Assembly (NCBI GenBank): GCA_964016985.1
Contig: OZ024826.1
Span: forward strand, 67,672,768 to 67,736,767
DNA: 64,000 nucleotides
From: Anodontia alba
Lineage: Eukaryota; Mollusca; Bivalvia; Lucinida; Lucinidae
Reading direction: 5' to 3'
Shown here: piece after piece, positions 47,601 to 61,125 of the stretch
How the letters are laid out: every line of letters begins with the position of its first letter
How positions within the stretch are numbered: position 1 is the first letter of the stretch
Notes under the pieces: model-generated
The model's input: the letters and a program-made list of their open reading frames with translations, nothing else
Databases searched by the model: none
Told to the model about the DNA's origin: nothing
Made by a program: the position numbers and the translations under genes

Positions 47601-48144
47601 CTGTATCATGGACAGTACCTGATGCAGTACTGACATGCAGGTCGGCCTGACTATAAGCTATCTGCACATATAAAAATATGTTTGTTTTCACACAACAGGC
47701 ATTATTCTTATTCACAGAATAACTGCTGAAGCTTCTAAATACATTGTCTTTTACTACCACACTAAATATTGCACTTTCAATTTGAAATGTACAAGCTCGC
47801 ACACAAGACACATTGATACTTGCATTCAAAGACGGGAAATCTAAAACATTGTGGCTATGACATCAGCAAATAAACATCAATGTTTCTTAAAGTAAACACC
47901 ATTTTCAGGAATCCACATTTCAACTACTGACAAAAAACAACTGGATGAGTTCCTAGGAAGTACAATATACTAGAGTTATGTGATGTTAATTTTGATGAAC
48001 AGTGAGTCACCCAAGGACCATTGCTATAATGTTTCATTCAATCAGTTCAGCACTTTTGAAGAAGATGTGTGAAACGATTTCCAATTAAAAGTCTACCCTA
48101 TTTTGATAGCAATGGAAACCAGCATCTTGAAGAGGCAACATTAA
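47601..48144. other. Unassigned sequence
   Basis: No gene or repeat was recognised before the next element. Confidence 0.3.
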
Positions 48145-49016
48145 AACAAGAGGCCCACGGGCCACGGTTCGCTCACCTGAGTGACATAGCCACTGCAGAC
48201 ATGCAGATGTTATGCAACATTTTTCCAATCCTATCATCCCAACTAATGAAAATATCATCATTTGAGCAGTTCTTAGTTCTGAAGAAGAATATATGGGCCT
48301 GACAGTCAATGGAGCATGATCATTTGAATAAACTATCAATCACATTTCAACAGAAGGATCAATGTGAAATTTGGTGGAAATTGGCTGAGTGGTTTCTGAA
48401 GAATCATGATTTTATACATGTAAACAGCACAGTGGCAGGGAAATATTATAAATATAAACCAGATGATGGCCATCTTAGATTTCCAATCAGAACAATTTTA
48501 TCTACTGTTGATCTACAAGTCACTTCGATACAAGATGATATATGCAAAGATTCAGCCACAAGCCATCCTCGGTTTTGGAGAATAAGATTTTTAAATTTTT
48601 TTTCCATACAAATGCATAAGGAAGCAAATTTGACCTTGCTGTAAAAAGGTCAAATGTCAATGTATGACCATTATTTTAGCAATTTTGGTAGACCCCCTGT
48701 CCCCGATGGTTTATGCAAAGATTCAGCCCCAAAGCATCCTCGGTTCTAGAGAAGAAGATTTTTAAAGGTTTTTACCATATATGGGCATGGCGGCCATCTT
48801 GGTCAACGGACCGCAACCATTTTAGCAATTTTTCGTTCCCCCACCCTAAGGAGGCTCCATATGAAATTTGAGCAAAATTGGCTCAGCAGCTTCAGAGGAG
48901 AAGTCGTTTGAAAATGTTAACGGATGGCAGACGGACGGACGCACAGACAGACGGACGCATGGACGACGGACGAAGTGATCACAATAGCTCATCCTGAGCA
49001 AAGCTCAGGTGAGCTA
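48145..49016 (+). mobile_element. Type A element, compact
   Basis: The 5' end is AACAAGAGGCCCACGGGCC with GCTCACCTGAGTGACATAGC. The core mixes the monomer types of 18621-20287 (beginning) and 34765-35774 (rest). Then come ACGGACGGACGCAC and GCTCATCCTGAGC, AAA, GCTCAGGTGAGC. It shows recombination between cores under the same termini. Confidence 0.75.
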
Positions 49017-50001
49017 AAAAAATAAGAGGACCAAGATGGCCCTGTATCGCTCACCTGATTACCAGACAAGTTTCGAGTCAATTGGTCTTTCAGTTCAAAA
49101 GAAGAAGTTCAATATATATGTACAAGATGGCGGCCATCTTGGATTTCCAATCAGAATGATTTTAGCTCTTCTGACATCTTGATACTTCCAATGAAGTTTC
49201 GAGTCAAATGGCCTTTTGGTTCAGGATAAAAGTTCAAATTAGATTTTCAACATGGCTGCTGGGGTGACCATCTTGGATTTCCGATCAGAATGACGATAGC
49301 TATTTCTGATATACAAGTCACCCTGATACTTCCAATCAAGTTTCTATTCAATTGGCCTTACTGTTCAGAAGAAGTTCAAAATAGATTTTCAAGCTGGCAA
49401 ATGTGGTGGCCATATTGGACTTCTGATCAAAACAAATTTAGCTATTTTTGATCTACAAGTCACCCAAATACTTCCTACCAAGTTTTGAGTAAATTGGTCT
49501 TTCACTTCAGGAGAAGAAAAGCAAAACAGATTTCTAAGATAGTGGCCATGGCGGCCATCTTTGAATTCCAATTGGAACGATTTTAGTTATTTTTCATTTA
49601 CAAGTAACCCCGATGCTTCCTACCAGGTTTCAAGTCAATTGGCCATTCATTTCAGATCTTGGATTTCCAATCCAAACGATTTCCCTATTTTCGATCTACA
49701 AGTCATCTCGATGCTTCCTACCAAGTTTCAGGTCAATTGGCCTTTCAGTTCAGGAGGAAAAGTGAAAAATAGATTTTTAAGATGGTGACCATCTTCGATT
49801 TCCAATCGGAATGATTTTAGCTATTTTTGATCTACAAGTCACCCCTTTCAGTTCAGGAGAAAAATTGAAAAATAGATTTTCAAGATGGCCGCCATGGCAG
49901 GAATCTTCAATTTTCGATCAGAACGATCTCAGCTACAAGTGACCCCAATGCTCCCTACCAAGTTTCAAGTCAATTGGCCTTTCGGTTCTGGAGAAGAAGG
50001 C

Positions 50002-53000
50002 AACTAGAAATGTGTAAAACAGTATGCCCCCAATTGTATGCTTGTCGATACAAAATGCCAAAGTTGAAACGGAACATAACTCCGACCAAAATTTGATCAG
50101 GTCATCTATGCCTTGGTTCCAAACTGCTTGCAAAACTTCATGAGCCTAACTCAGGTGGATCCTTAGATATTTTGCTTACAAGATTTTTATTGGCCTAAGT
50201 TTGGCCTAGGTATCTTCCTTCAATAGTTTTTGAGATATTGTGCTGACAAGATTTCATCCATATTTTTTTTAAGGGCCATAACTCAGGCAAGGCACATAAC
50301 CTTGACAAGAAAAAAAGCATGTGTCAGCTATTTTTTCAAGGGAATCCATATATGAAATTTCAAAACTCTAGCATGCTCAGTTCAAAATTTATGCTATGCA
50401 TCAAAAAGTGTGCAAGTAAAAATGCCCAAAATGACAAAGGGCCATAACTCAAGAAGTACTTTTCAAAATTTATTAATTTATTAATCAGGTCATCTACTCA
50501 TCACTACCAATCTATTCCTTAAATCTCAAGGCACTCGCTTCAACTGTTTTTGAGATATTTTGCTGACAAGATTTCATCCATATTTTTTCAAAGGGTCATA
50601 ACTCAGGAAAGGGGCATAATCCTGATAAAAAAAAATATGTGCCAGCTATTTTTTCATGAGTAATATCAAATTTCAAAACCCTAGCATGCAGAGTTCAAAA
50701 CTTCTGCTATGCATCAAAAAGTCTGCAATGTAAAAATGCCCAAAATGACAAAGGCCCATAACTCAAGAAGTACTTTTCAGAATTTATTCAAAAGTTAATC
50801 AGGTCTACTCATAGCTACCAATCTATTCCTTAAATTTCAAGGCTCTAGCTTCAATAGTTTTTGAGATATTTTGCTGACAAGAGTTCATTCAAATTTTTTC
50901 AAAGGGCCTCAGGAAAGGGGCATAATCCTAATAAGAAAAAATAGCCATCAGAGGAGATGACAAATCCCCTGACCAAACCGCCATTTCTAAATTTTGTGTA
51001 TTTCAATCGATATCATGTATACATTGGGGTAAAAAGATGCAAAGATGGTATGAAATGTGACTAAAATAATAAGTGAAAACAAAAATAGGTGTACTGTGAA
51101 TGATTTTATTTTTTGTGTGTTCTTTTATTTGTTTTTTCTTTTGTTTTTTGTTGTTTTTTTTAGTCAAAATCATCTAATAATTACTTCTGATGTGATAATT
51201 TGTACAGGATACACAATATTTGCAAATACTTTGAATTTGTGAGTGTACATATTAAAAAATAATAGCAAAAATAAATGCCTTGTAAAGGTAAAGGAACTTG
51301 CTGTATTTGTGAGTGTACATATTCAGAAATAATAGCAAAAATAAATGCCTTGTAATGGTAAAGGAACTTGCTGTATGCTTATTGGGGTAAAAAATCAACA
51401 GAGTAAAAGTTGTCCTTCTTGCATGCTACACACCTTCTTGACCTGATATATGTCCCTACCAAAAATTATCAAGTTATCTCAAACAGTGTGGGAGTGATGG
51501 CCTGCACAAGATTTTGGCATCAGGGGAGATAATAATGGAGAAAATGAGAGTACTCTTGAACACGACATGCCTACTGATCCTTACCTATGCCTCTACCAAA
51601 TATTATCAAAATATTTCAAACCACATACTCAAGGATTTAGCTTAGAAATTCATTCAGGGGAGGTAACTAGAAAACAACCACAGCAGAGGTTGTCTCTCTT
51701 GCATGTGACACAGCTACTGTTCAATACCAATGCCTCTACCAAATGTTATCAAAATATGTCTAAGGGTATCAAAGTTATGGAACGCAAGATTTTGGCTTCA
51801 AGGGAGATAACTACATAATGAAGAAAGGGAGAGTTGTCTCTCTTGCATGCGACACACCTACTGGTCCTCCTCTTCATCTCTACCAAATATTATCATATTA
51901 TCTCAAACAGTATGGGAGTTATGGCCTGCACGAGATTTCGGCTTCAGAGGAGATAACTACATCAGGAAGAAAGTGAGAGTTGTCTCTTGCATGGTACATG
52001 CATCCTCTTCATTTCTACCAAACATTATCAAAATATGTCTAAGAGTATCAAAGTTCTGGAGCGCACAGGATTTTGGCTTCAGGGGAGGTAACTACATAAT
52101 AAAGGAAGTGAGAGTTGTCTCTCTTGCATGTGACATGCCTACTGGTCCTCCTCTTCATTTCTACAAAACATCAAAATATGTCTTAGAGTATCAAAGTTAT
52201 GGAGTGCACAAGATTTTGGCTTCAGGGGAGATAACTACATAACGAAGAAGAAAGTGAGAGTTGTCTCTCTTGCATGTGACATGCCTACTGGTCCTCCTCT
52301 TAATCTCTATCAAATATTATCATATTATCTCAAACAGTATGGGAGTTATGGCCTGCACAAGATTTCTGCTTCAGGGGAGACAACTACATAACAAAGAAAG
52401 TGCGAGTTGTCTCTCTTGCACGTGACATGCCTACTCCTCTTCATCCCTACCAAATATTATCAAATTTTCTCAAACAGTTATGGCCTGCACAAGATTTCGG
52501 ATTCAGGGGAGATAACTATATAACGAAGACAGTGAGAGTTGTCACTTTTGCATGCAACACACCTACTGGTCCTCTTCTTCATTTCTACCAAACATTATCG
52601 AAATATGTCTTAGGGTATCAAAGTTATGGCCTGCACAAGATTTTCTGTCTCTTATACACGCAACACACCTACTGGTCCTCCTCTTCCTACCAAATATTAT
52701 CAAATTATCTCAAACAGTATGGGAGTTATGGCCTGCACAAGATTTCGGCTTTGGGGGAGATAACTATATAAGGAAGACAGTGAAAGTTGTCTCTCTTGCA
52801 TGCGACACACCTACGTATCCTCCTCTTCATTACCAAAATATGTCTAAGGGTATCAAAGTTATGGAGTGCACAAGAATGAGTACAATTTCTGCTTCAGGGG
52901 AGATACCGAATAAAGTGAGAGTTGTCTCTCTTGCATGAAACATGCCTTCTTGTCCTCCTCTTCATCCCTACCAAATATTATCAAATTATCTCAAACAGTA

Positions 53001-53726
53001 TTGGAGTTATGGCCTGCAGAAGATTTCGGCTTCAGGGGAGATAACTATATAATGAAGACAGTGAGAGTTGTCTCTCTTGCACATGACACGCCTACTGGTC
53101 CTCCTCTACAATCCTACCAAATATCAAAGTATGTCCAAGGGTATCCAAGGGTATCAAAGTTATGGAGCGCACAAGGGTGAGGCTACAGTATTTTTGCTTC
53201 AGGGGAGATAACTACATAACAAATAAAGTGAGAGTTGTCTGTCTGGCACGAGACACGCCTACTGGTCCTCCTCTTCATCCCTACCAAATATTATCAAATT
53301 ATCTCAAACAGTATGGGAGTTATGGCCTGCACAAGATTTTGGCTTCAGGGGAGATAACTACATAACGAAGACAGTGAGTGAGAGTGGTCTCTTTTGCATG
53401 TGAAGTGCCTACTGGTCCTCCTCTACATTCCTACCAAATATTGTCAAAATATGTCCAAGGGTATCAAAGTTATGGAGCGGACAAGGATGCGTCTACGGAC
53501 GGACTCCATGCTGATCGCTATATCCAGTGAACCTATCAGATGGGGGATAAAAACATATGTGTCAGCTATTTTGTCTTGAGGAATCCATATATGAAATTTC
53601 AAAATCCTAGCATGCAGGGTTCAGAAGTTATGCTATGCATCAAAAAGTGTTCTACATGGACGCACGGACACAAGAACGAACCAGAAGCAATATGCCCCTC
53701 CAACTTCTTTGAAGTTGGGTGCATAA
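50002..53726 (+). mobile_element. Type B element nested in type A
   Basis: The 5' end is AACTAGAAATGTG...AGTATGCCCCC. The core has GGGCCATAACTC and TTTTTGAGATATTTTGCTGA. The 3' end has GGACGCACGGAC and the stem-loop TATGCCCCTCCAACTTC, TTT, GAAGTTGGGTGCATA (53691-53725). It is split at about 50944/53550 by another element. Confidence 0.7.
50944..53549 (+). mobile_element. Third-level element with ~148-bp monomers
   Basis: It interrupts the type B sequence between AATAAGAAAAAATA and AAACATATGTGTCAGC; the uninterrupted form is seen at 56995-57016. It starts near CATCAGAGGAGATGAC and has about fourteen monomers (TATGGCCTGCACAAGATTT, GGCTTCAGGGGAGATAACTA, GTGAGAGTTGTCTCTCTTGC). It ends near CTATCAGATGGGGGAT. 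Open frames across it are satellite read as codons. Confidence 0.65.
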
Positions 53727-54640
53727 AAAAGGCAGCCATCTTGGATTTCCAATCGGAGGGATGTTAGCTATTTTTGATCCAAGTCACCCTCCTGCTTCCT
53801 ACCAAGTTTCGAGTCAATTGGCCTTTTTATTCAGGAGAAGTGCAAAATAGACTTTCAAGATGACGGTCATGGCGGCCATCTTGGATTTCCGAACCAAACA
53901 ATTTTTAGCTATTTTTGATCTACAAGTCACCCTGATGCTTCCTACCAAGTTTCAGGTCAATTGGCCTTTTAGTTCAAGAGAAGGGAAAAATAGATTTTCA
54001 AGATGGCAGCCATCTTGGATTTCCAATCAGAATGATTTTAGCTTTATTTGATGTACAAATCACCCTGATGCTTCCTACCAAGTTTCAATTCAATTGGCCT
54101 TTCAGTTCAGGAGAAGAAGCGAAAAATAGATTTTCAAGATGGCTGCCACGGTGGCCATCTTGGATTTCCAATCGGAATGATTTTAGCTATTTTTGATATA
54201 CAAATCATCCTGATGCTTCCTACCAAGTTTCAAGTCAACTGGCCTTTCAGTTCAGGAGAAGAAGCGAAAAATAGATTTTCAAGATGGCTGCCATGGTGGC
54301 CATCTTAATGATTTTAGTTATTTTTGATCTACAAGTGACCCCGATGCTTCCTATCAAGTTTCAAGTCAATGGCCTTTTGGTTCAGGAGAAGAAGCAAAAA
54401 ATAAATTTTGAAGATGGTGGCCATGGCGGCCATCTTGGATTTCAGATCGGAAGTTTTTTTTTAGCTATTTTTGATCTACATTACCCCGCTGCTTCCTACT
54501 TTCAAGTCAAAAAATGATATAATTTATCCAAAGGACCCTTGTAGGAGGCTTATACAAAACAGAGGCCTTAAGTCAGAAAACCTGGGTGTTCTTGAATAAC
54601 TTCTAAGATTGCGTCTTTCATAACTTAAATATTTTTTTAA

Positions 54641-55611
54641 CTAGAGCTGGTGTTTGTAAAACACTATGCCCCCAACTGCCTGACTCTAACACTGCTTGAC
54701 TCCAACACTGCTTGCTCATGACGGTAACAACAGTACAAATAGATGAGATTTCAATGTTATTTTATCAAAGGGAAATAACTCTAAAATAGGAGATAATTGG
54801 GAGAAGAAAAAAATACGGGTCACCTATTTTTTCATGAGGAATCAAAGTATGAAATTTCAAAAACATTAGCATACGTGTCTAAACTTATGCTATACACAAT
54901 AAAGCAACGACATTAAATGGCCAGAAATTGTGAAGGGCCATAACTCCAACATTTCATTTAACTGGTTCAAAATTTAATCAGGTGATCTCCTCCTCAATCC
55001 CAATCAGTATACCAAATATCATGGCTCTGGCTTAAATACTTTTTGAGATATCTTGCTGACAAGGTCAAAATGCCTAGAACTACAAAGGGCAATAACTACG
55101 TCAATTTTTCATGGAATTCCCTAAAAAACAAATCAGGTAATCTCCACATCATCCCGTATCAGCATATAATATTTCAAGACCCTAGCTTAAGTACTTTTCG
55201 AGATATCTTGCTGACAAGGTCAAAATGCGCAGAACCGCAAAGGGCCGTAACTTTATCAATATTTTCACGGAATTCTCTCAAAATATAATCAGGTAATTTA
55301 CACATCATTCCCACTCACTATATCGAATTTCAAGAACCCAGCTTAAATACTTTTCAAGATATCTTGCTCACAAGATTTAATTCTGATTTTTTTTAAAGGA
55401 GCATAACTCTAAACAATGCTGGACAAGGAAAAAAATACGGGTCAGCTATTTTTTCATTGGGAAACCAAATATAAAATTTCAAAACCCTAGCATGCAGGGT
55501 TCTTAAGATATGGCATGCACAAAAAAGCTTGACGAACGGACAAACGGACAGACGGACAAACGTAGGCAAAATAATATGCCGCATCAATTTCATTTGAAAC
55601 TGGGGGCATAA
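54641..55611 (+). mobile_element. Type B element
   Basis: The 5' end is CTAGAGCTGG...CACTATGCCCCC. A few ~155-bp monomers are followed by GGACAAACGGACAGACGGAC and the weaker 3' stem-loop TATGCCGCATCAATTTC...GAAACTGGGGGCATA. Confidence 0.6.
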
Positions 55612-57175
55612 TCAGGTCATCTACTCATCACTACCAATCTATTCATCGTTTCAAGGCTCCAGCTTCAATAGTTTTTAGATATTTTGCTGACAAGGGAAAC
55701 ATGCCCAAATTTACAAAGGGCCATCACTTATGAAATATTTTTCAGAATTTACACAAAAGTTAATCAGGTCATCTACTCATCATTACCAATCAATTCACCA
55801 AGTTTCAGGTCTCTAGCTCTAACAGTTTTTGAGATATTTTGCTGACAAGATAAAAATGTCAAAAATTACAAAGGGCCATAACTCAGTAAGTATTTTTCAA
55901 AATTTTCTTCAAAATTAAATCAGGTTGTCTACTCATCACTACCAGTCTATTCATCAAGTTTCAAGGTTCTAGCTCCAACGGTTTTTGAGATATTTTGCTG
56001 ACAAGGTAAAAATGCCCAAAATTACAAAAGGCCATAACTCATGAAGTATTTTTTAGAATTTCTTCAAAAATTAATCAGGTCATCTACTCATCACTATAAA
56101 TAATCCATTTATTAAATTTCATGGCTCTAGCTCTAATAGTTTTTGAGATATTTTGCTGACAAGGTAAAAATGCCCAAAATTACAAAGGGCCATAACTCAA
56201 GAAGTATTTTTCAAAATTTCTTCAAAAGTTAATCAGGTTGTCCACTCATCACTACCAGTCTATTTATCAAGCTTCAAGGCTCTAGCTTCAATAGTTTTTG
56301 AGATTTTTTGCTGACAAGGTAAAAATGCCCAAAATTACAAAGGGCCATAACTCATAAAGTATTTTTCAGAATTTCTTCAAAAGTTAATCAGGTCATCTAC
56401 TCATCACTACAAATCCATTTACTAAGTTTCAAGGCTCTAGCTCAAACAGTTTTTGAGATATTTTGCTGACAAGGTAAAAATGCCCAAAATTACAAAGGGC
56501 CATAACTCAAGAAGTATTTTTAAAAATTTCTTCAAAAGTTAATCAGGTTGTCTACTCATCACTACCAGTCTATTCATCAAGTTTCAAGGCTCTAGCTCCA
56601 ACGGTTTTCGAGATATTTTGCTGACAAGGTAAAAATGCCCAAAAATTCAAAGGGCCATAACTCATGAAGTATTTTTCAGAATTTCTTCAAAAGTTAATCA
56701 GGTCATCTACTCATCACTACAAATCCATTTACAAAGTTTCAAGGCTCTAGCTCAAACAGTTTTTGAGATATTTTGCTGACAAAGTATAAATGCCCAAAAT
56801 TACAAAGGGCCATAACTCAAGAAGAATTTTTCAAAATTTCTTCAAAAGTTAATCAGGTTGTCTACTCATCACTACCAGTCTATTTATCAAGTTTCAAGGC
56901 TCTAGCTTCAATAGTGTTTGAGATATTTTGCTGACAAGATTGCATCCATATTTTTTCAAAGAGCCATAACTCAGAAAAGGGGCATAATCCTGTCAAGAAA
57001 AAAATATGTGTCAGCTATTTTTTCATGAGGAATCCATATAAGAAATTTCAAAACAGTAGCATTCACGGTTCTAAAGTTATGCTATGCATCGAAAAGCGTG
57101 ATGAACGGACGGACGGACGGACGAACAACCCAGAAGCAATATGCCCCTCCAACTTCTTTGAAGTTGGGGGCATAA
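55612..57175 (+). mobile_element. Type B element core and 3' end
   Basis: About nine ~155-bp monomers (CAAAGGGCCATAACTCA, AATCAGGTCATCTACTCATC, CAAGGCTCTAGCT) are followed by GGACGGACGGACGGAC and the stem-loop TATGCCCCTCCAACTTC, TTT, GAAGTTGGGGGCATA (57140-57174). Its 5' end is cut off in mid-monomer at 55611. Confidence 0.7.
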
Positions 57176-57407
57176 AAAGTGTGAGTGACAGTGAGGAAGG
57201 TGCACTGCTTACAGAAAATAAATACTTTTACATTTGTATACATGTTGACAGACTCCAGGCTGTCAGGGCAGTAGAGAGAATAATTAAGTAGTGCACATTT
57301 CAAATGTGAAATAGGTAGAATGAAAGAACTGGAGGAACTTTCATGATTACCCGGATCATGAAAGATATTTGTAAATAAAAGTTTTATTTCCAAAAAAAAA
57401 AAAAAAA
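57176..57407 (+). other. Possible retroposed transcript 3' end
   Basis: Single-copy-looking sequence contains a perfect 10-bp stem (57338-57347 with 57355-57364), AATAAA at 57374-57379, and 16 A at 57392-57407. Order and spacing look like a reverse-transcribed polyadenylated RNA. No source gene is recognised and no target duplication could be fixed. Confidence 0.4.
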
Positions 57408-57708
57408 GTTTCATGTCAATTGGCCTTTTGGTAAAGAAGAAGAAGCGAAAAATAGATTTTCAAGATGGCAGCCACCTTGGATTTCCGATCCGAACAATTT
57501 TAGCATTTTTTGATCTACAAGTCATCCCGATGCTTCCTATTAAGTTTCAAGTCAATTCATGCCTACCAAACGAATGAATGCATATCCACCGGTTAAGAAC
57601 GTGAAACAATTAGATCGACATCCGGTTAGGGATAAGATGTCTCAAAAAGGTAAACAAACTTTGCATTTTCTATGTTTCATGAGTGATATAAATGTTTTGA
57701 GGAAATTA

Positions 57709-60013
57709 TGATGGTCCTATATTGCTCACCTGAGCAAACAGCTTTGCATACTTACTGTTGAAGTTTCAGCCAAGTTCACTGCTCTAAGATTTTTGTATAA
57801 ATTTTATAGCCCTGCACCCCAGCGGCCATGTTTTTTTCATGCATCATGATGGCTTGAACTGAATACTGAAAGAGGGTCACCAAAGGAACAATTTTGCCGT
57901 TATATTGAAATTGGTCCAGTGGTTTCTGACAAAAAGATTTTTAAAATGTCTTATATAGATATATAGGGAAATTAAGCCCCACCCACTAACGGCCATGTTT
58001 TTTGACAAATCATGACAGCTTGAACAAACTTGGTAGAGGGTCACCAAAGGAAAAATCCTGACAAGTTATATTGAAATCGGTTCAGTGGTTTCTGACAAGA
58101 AGATTTTTTAAGTTTTCTATTTAGATATATAGGGAAAATAAGCCCCACCCCTAGCAACCATGTTTTTTGACTAATCATGATTGCTTGAACAATCTTGGTA
58201 GAGGGTCACCAAAGCAACATTCCTGCCAAGTAATATTGAAATCAGTCAGGTGGTTTCTGACAAGAAGAATTTTAAAGTTTACTATACAGATATATACGGA
58301 AAATAAGCCCCACCCCCTGACGGCCATGTTTTTTTATGTATCATGAGGGCGCAATCTTGGTAGAAGGTCGCCAAAGCAACATTCCTGTCAAGTTACATTG
58401 AACTCAATCCAACGATTTCTTACGAGAAGATTTTTAAAGTTTTCTATATAGATATATAGGGAAAATATGCCCCGCCACCTAGCGGACATGTTTTTTGACG
58501 AATCATGATGGCTTGTACAATCTTGGTAGAGGGTCACCAAAGCAACATTCCTGCCAAGTTATATTGAAATTGGTCCATTGGTTTCTGACAAGAAGATTTT
58601 TAAACTTTTCTATATAGATTATATAGGGAAAATAAGCCACGCCCCTCCTGGCGGCCATGTTTTTTGACGAATCCAAATGGCTTGAATAATCTTGGTAGAG
58701 GATCACCAAACGAACATTTCTGCAAAATTATATTGAAATCGGTCCAGTGGTTTCTGACAAGAAGATTTTTAAAGTTTTCTATATAGATATATAGGGAAAA
58801 TAAGCCCCGCCCCCTGGCGGCCATGTTTTTTGACGAATCAAAATGGCTTGAACAAGCTTAGTAAAGAATCACCAAAGGAACATTTCTGCAAAATTATATA
58901 GAAATCGGTTCAGTGGTTTCTGACAAGAAGATTTTGAAAGTTTTCTATATAGATTATATTGGGAGAATAAGCCCCGCCCCCTGGCAGACACGTTTTTTTG
59001 ATGAATCCAAATGGCTTGAACAATCTTGGTAGAGGATCACCAAAGGAACATTTCTGCAAAATTATATTGAAATTGGTCCAGTGGTTTCCGACAAGAAGAT
59101 TTTTAAAGTTTTCTATGTAGATATATAGGGAAATAAGCCCCGCCCCCTGGCGGCCATGTTTTTTCACGAATCCAAATGGCCTGAACAATCTTGGTAGAGG
59201 ATCACCAAATGAACATTTCTGCAAAATTATATTGAAATCGGTCCAGTGGTTTCTGACAAAGATTTTTAAAGTTTTCTATATAGATATATAGGGAAAATAA
59301 GTCCCGCCCCCTGGCGGCCACGTTTTTTGACGAATCCAAATGGCTTGAACAATCTTAGTAAAGGATCACCAAAAGAACATTTCTGCAAAATTATTTAGAA
59401 ATCGGTTCAGTGGTTTCTGACAAGAAGATTTTGAAAGTTTTCTATATAGATTATATAGGGAAAATAAGCTCCGCCCCCTGGCGGCCATGTTTTTTGACAA
59501 ATCCAAATGGCTTGAACAATCTTGGTAGAGGATCACCAAAGAAACATTTCTGCAAAATTATATTGAAATTGGTCCAGTGGTTTCTGACAAGAAGATTTGT
59601 AAAGTTTTCTATGCAGATATATAGGGAAAAAAAGCCCCGCCCCCTGGTGGCCATGTTTTTTCACGAATCCAAATGGCTTGAACAATCTTGGTAGAGGATC
59701 ACCAAAGGAACATTTCTGCAAAATTATATTGAAATCGGTCCAGTGGTTTCTGACAAGAAGATTTTTGAAGTTTTTAGTTAAAAAATCTATTTTTAGCTCC
59801 TGTGACGTAGATATGCAATGGACCAAAACCATTTGAACAACTTTGAAAGAGGACCAACCAAGGATCATTCCTGTGAAGTTTGGTCAAAATCCAATCAGTG
59901 GTTTAGGAGGAGATGTTGTTTAAAGATTGTGAACGGACGGACGGACGGACAGACGGACGACGGACGGTGAGTGATCACAAAAGCTCACCTTGAGCCTTCG
60001 GCTCAGGTGAGCT
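57709..60013 (+). mobile_element. Type A element nested in the left arm of the fold-back
   Basis: The left limit is GGAAATTA|TGATGGTCCTATATTGCTCACCTGAG. The core is about eleven ~166-bp monomers (GCCCCGCCCCCTGGCGGCC, GGTCCAGTGGTTTCTGACA). ACGGACGGACGGACGG precedes the stem-loop GCTCACCTTGAGCC, TTC, GGCTCAGGTGAGC. The opposite arm (62723-62755) preserves the empty site GAGGAAATTATTTAAAAGAC. Compared with the copy at 63870, the first nt of the 5' end are missing. Confidence 0.85.
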
Positions 60014-61049
60014 AAAAACAGGGAATTACATTCAACTGCCCAGTGATATTGGCGTCTGTGGAGTAAATCTCTGACCACCTACTTCGCGCATATTGGCTGA
60101 ATTATTTTTCGCGTGCTGAAGGTGTACCGAAAGGCATAGAAAACAGGTGGTAATTTGTGGTGTTTTCTGTCCTTTATTTAATTTTGCGCTTTGCTAGAAG
60201 TTCAACATATCATCACACACACACGATAGACCCATGTGGTTATTTGTGTTATGGATATTTTGGTTGTTAATGCAGCATTGTTGAAAAATCGCCATGGGAA
60301 GGGTCGAAAATAGATAGTTACGCATAAGATCTATATAAATAATAACAAAACTTACAGCTATAAAGCGGGTCTGATTTCACCTCCACGTCTCCAGGAACAC
60401 AAGAAGCTTGTTCTACGGAACCATTTAAGCCAACCTGATAAGCAGTGCACTGTTGATTCAGAAATAACATAGTATTTAATGCAAACATCTTCAATCTCCA
60501 AAATCATATAGTATAATGATTTTGTTTGTAATTTCACACCCATTCAATGGCCCTGCAATTGTCTAAAATGAAATTTAACAGGTTTTGGATTTTTTTCTGT
60601 GAAGAAGTGCTGATCTGCCTATTTTTGCTGGTTAAGCATTAGATTGTCTGGTTAAGAATTTGATGACCAAAGGAGACAAACACACCGTTTGTACCCTTTG
60701 TAAATGCCAGCGATTTACTACAATAACAGATGGTCTACCTATGATTTGTAAGTTGTTGTGAAATCATCAGATGCAGAAAGTCATGGTGAAAAAAGGTTTT
60801 CTGGACAAGATCATTGAAATACTGGGTTTCAAGTTTATTTGACCAAATTGACTTCAGTTCATATATCAGAGGTCATTATTTGCTTCTGTAGAAAACAAAA
60901 AAGCTAGTTTTTCAAATCCTACAAAATAATCATAATATGCACAGATCAAACGAATTACAACATCTGAGGCTAAATAAACCGTCACTTTTACAGACAGCGA
61001 TACAAATAATTTGTTTTCAAGTGTAGTATGGAGTGACCTAGACCTGCTA

Positions 61050-61125
61050 AGAAAGTATTCCAGTCGATTGCTCTGACCGGTGATCAAACCAGAAACCCTT
61101 GGACCTCAAGTCTAGCATCTTCATC
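61050..61125 (-). repeat. tRNA-like segment inside the fold-back centre
   Basis: On the minus strand TGGCATGTGATGAAG and GGTTTGATCACC resemble pol III A and B boxes. The second copy (about 61372-61446) has GGTTCGATCGCC, closer to consensus. No full cloverleaf was confirmed. Confidence 0.3.

Larger units (their letters stand above)
49021..54505 (+). mobile_element. Type A element interrupted by a two-level nest
   Basis: It starts AATAAGAGGACCAAGATGGC and CGCTCACCTGA five nt after the previous element. ~140-bp GGCGGCCATCTTGG monomers run to 50001 and resume at 53727. The gap is filled by a type B element, itself interrupted. The 3' end is not recognisable. Confidence 0.65.

Noticed and set aside
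51567..53767. Series of 60-131 residue frames with similar sequences
   Set aside because: They are one ~148-bp satellite read in successive frames; the period is not a multiple of three and the frames keep breaking.
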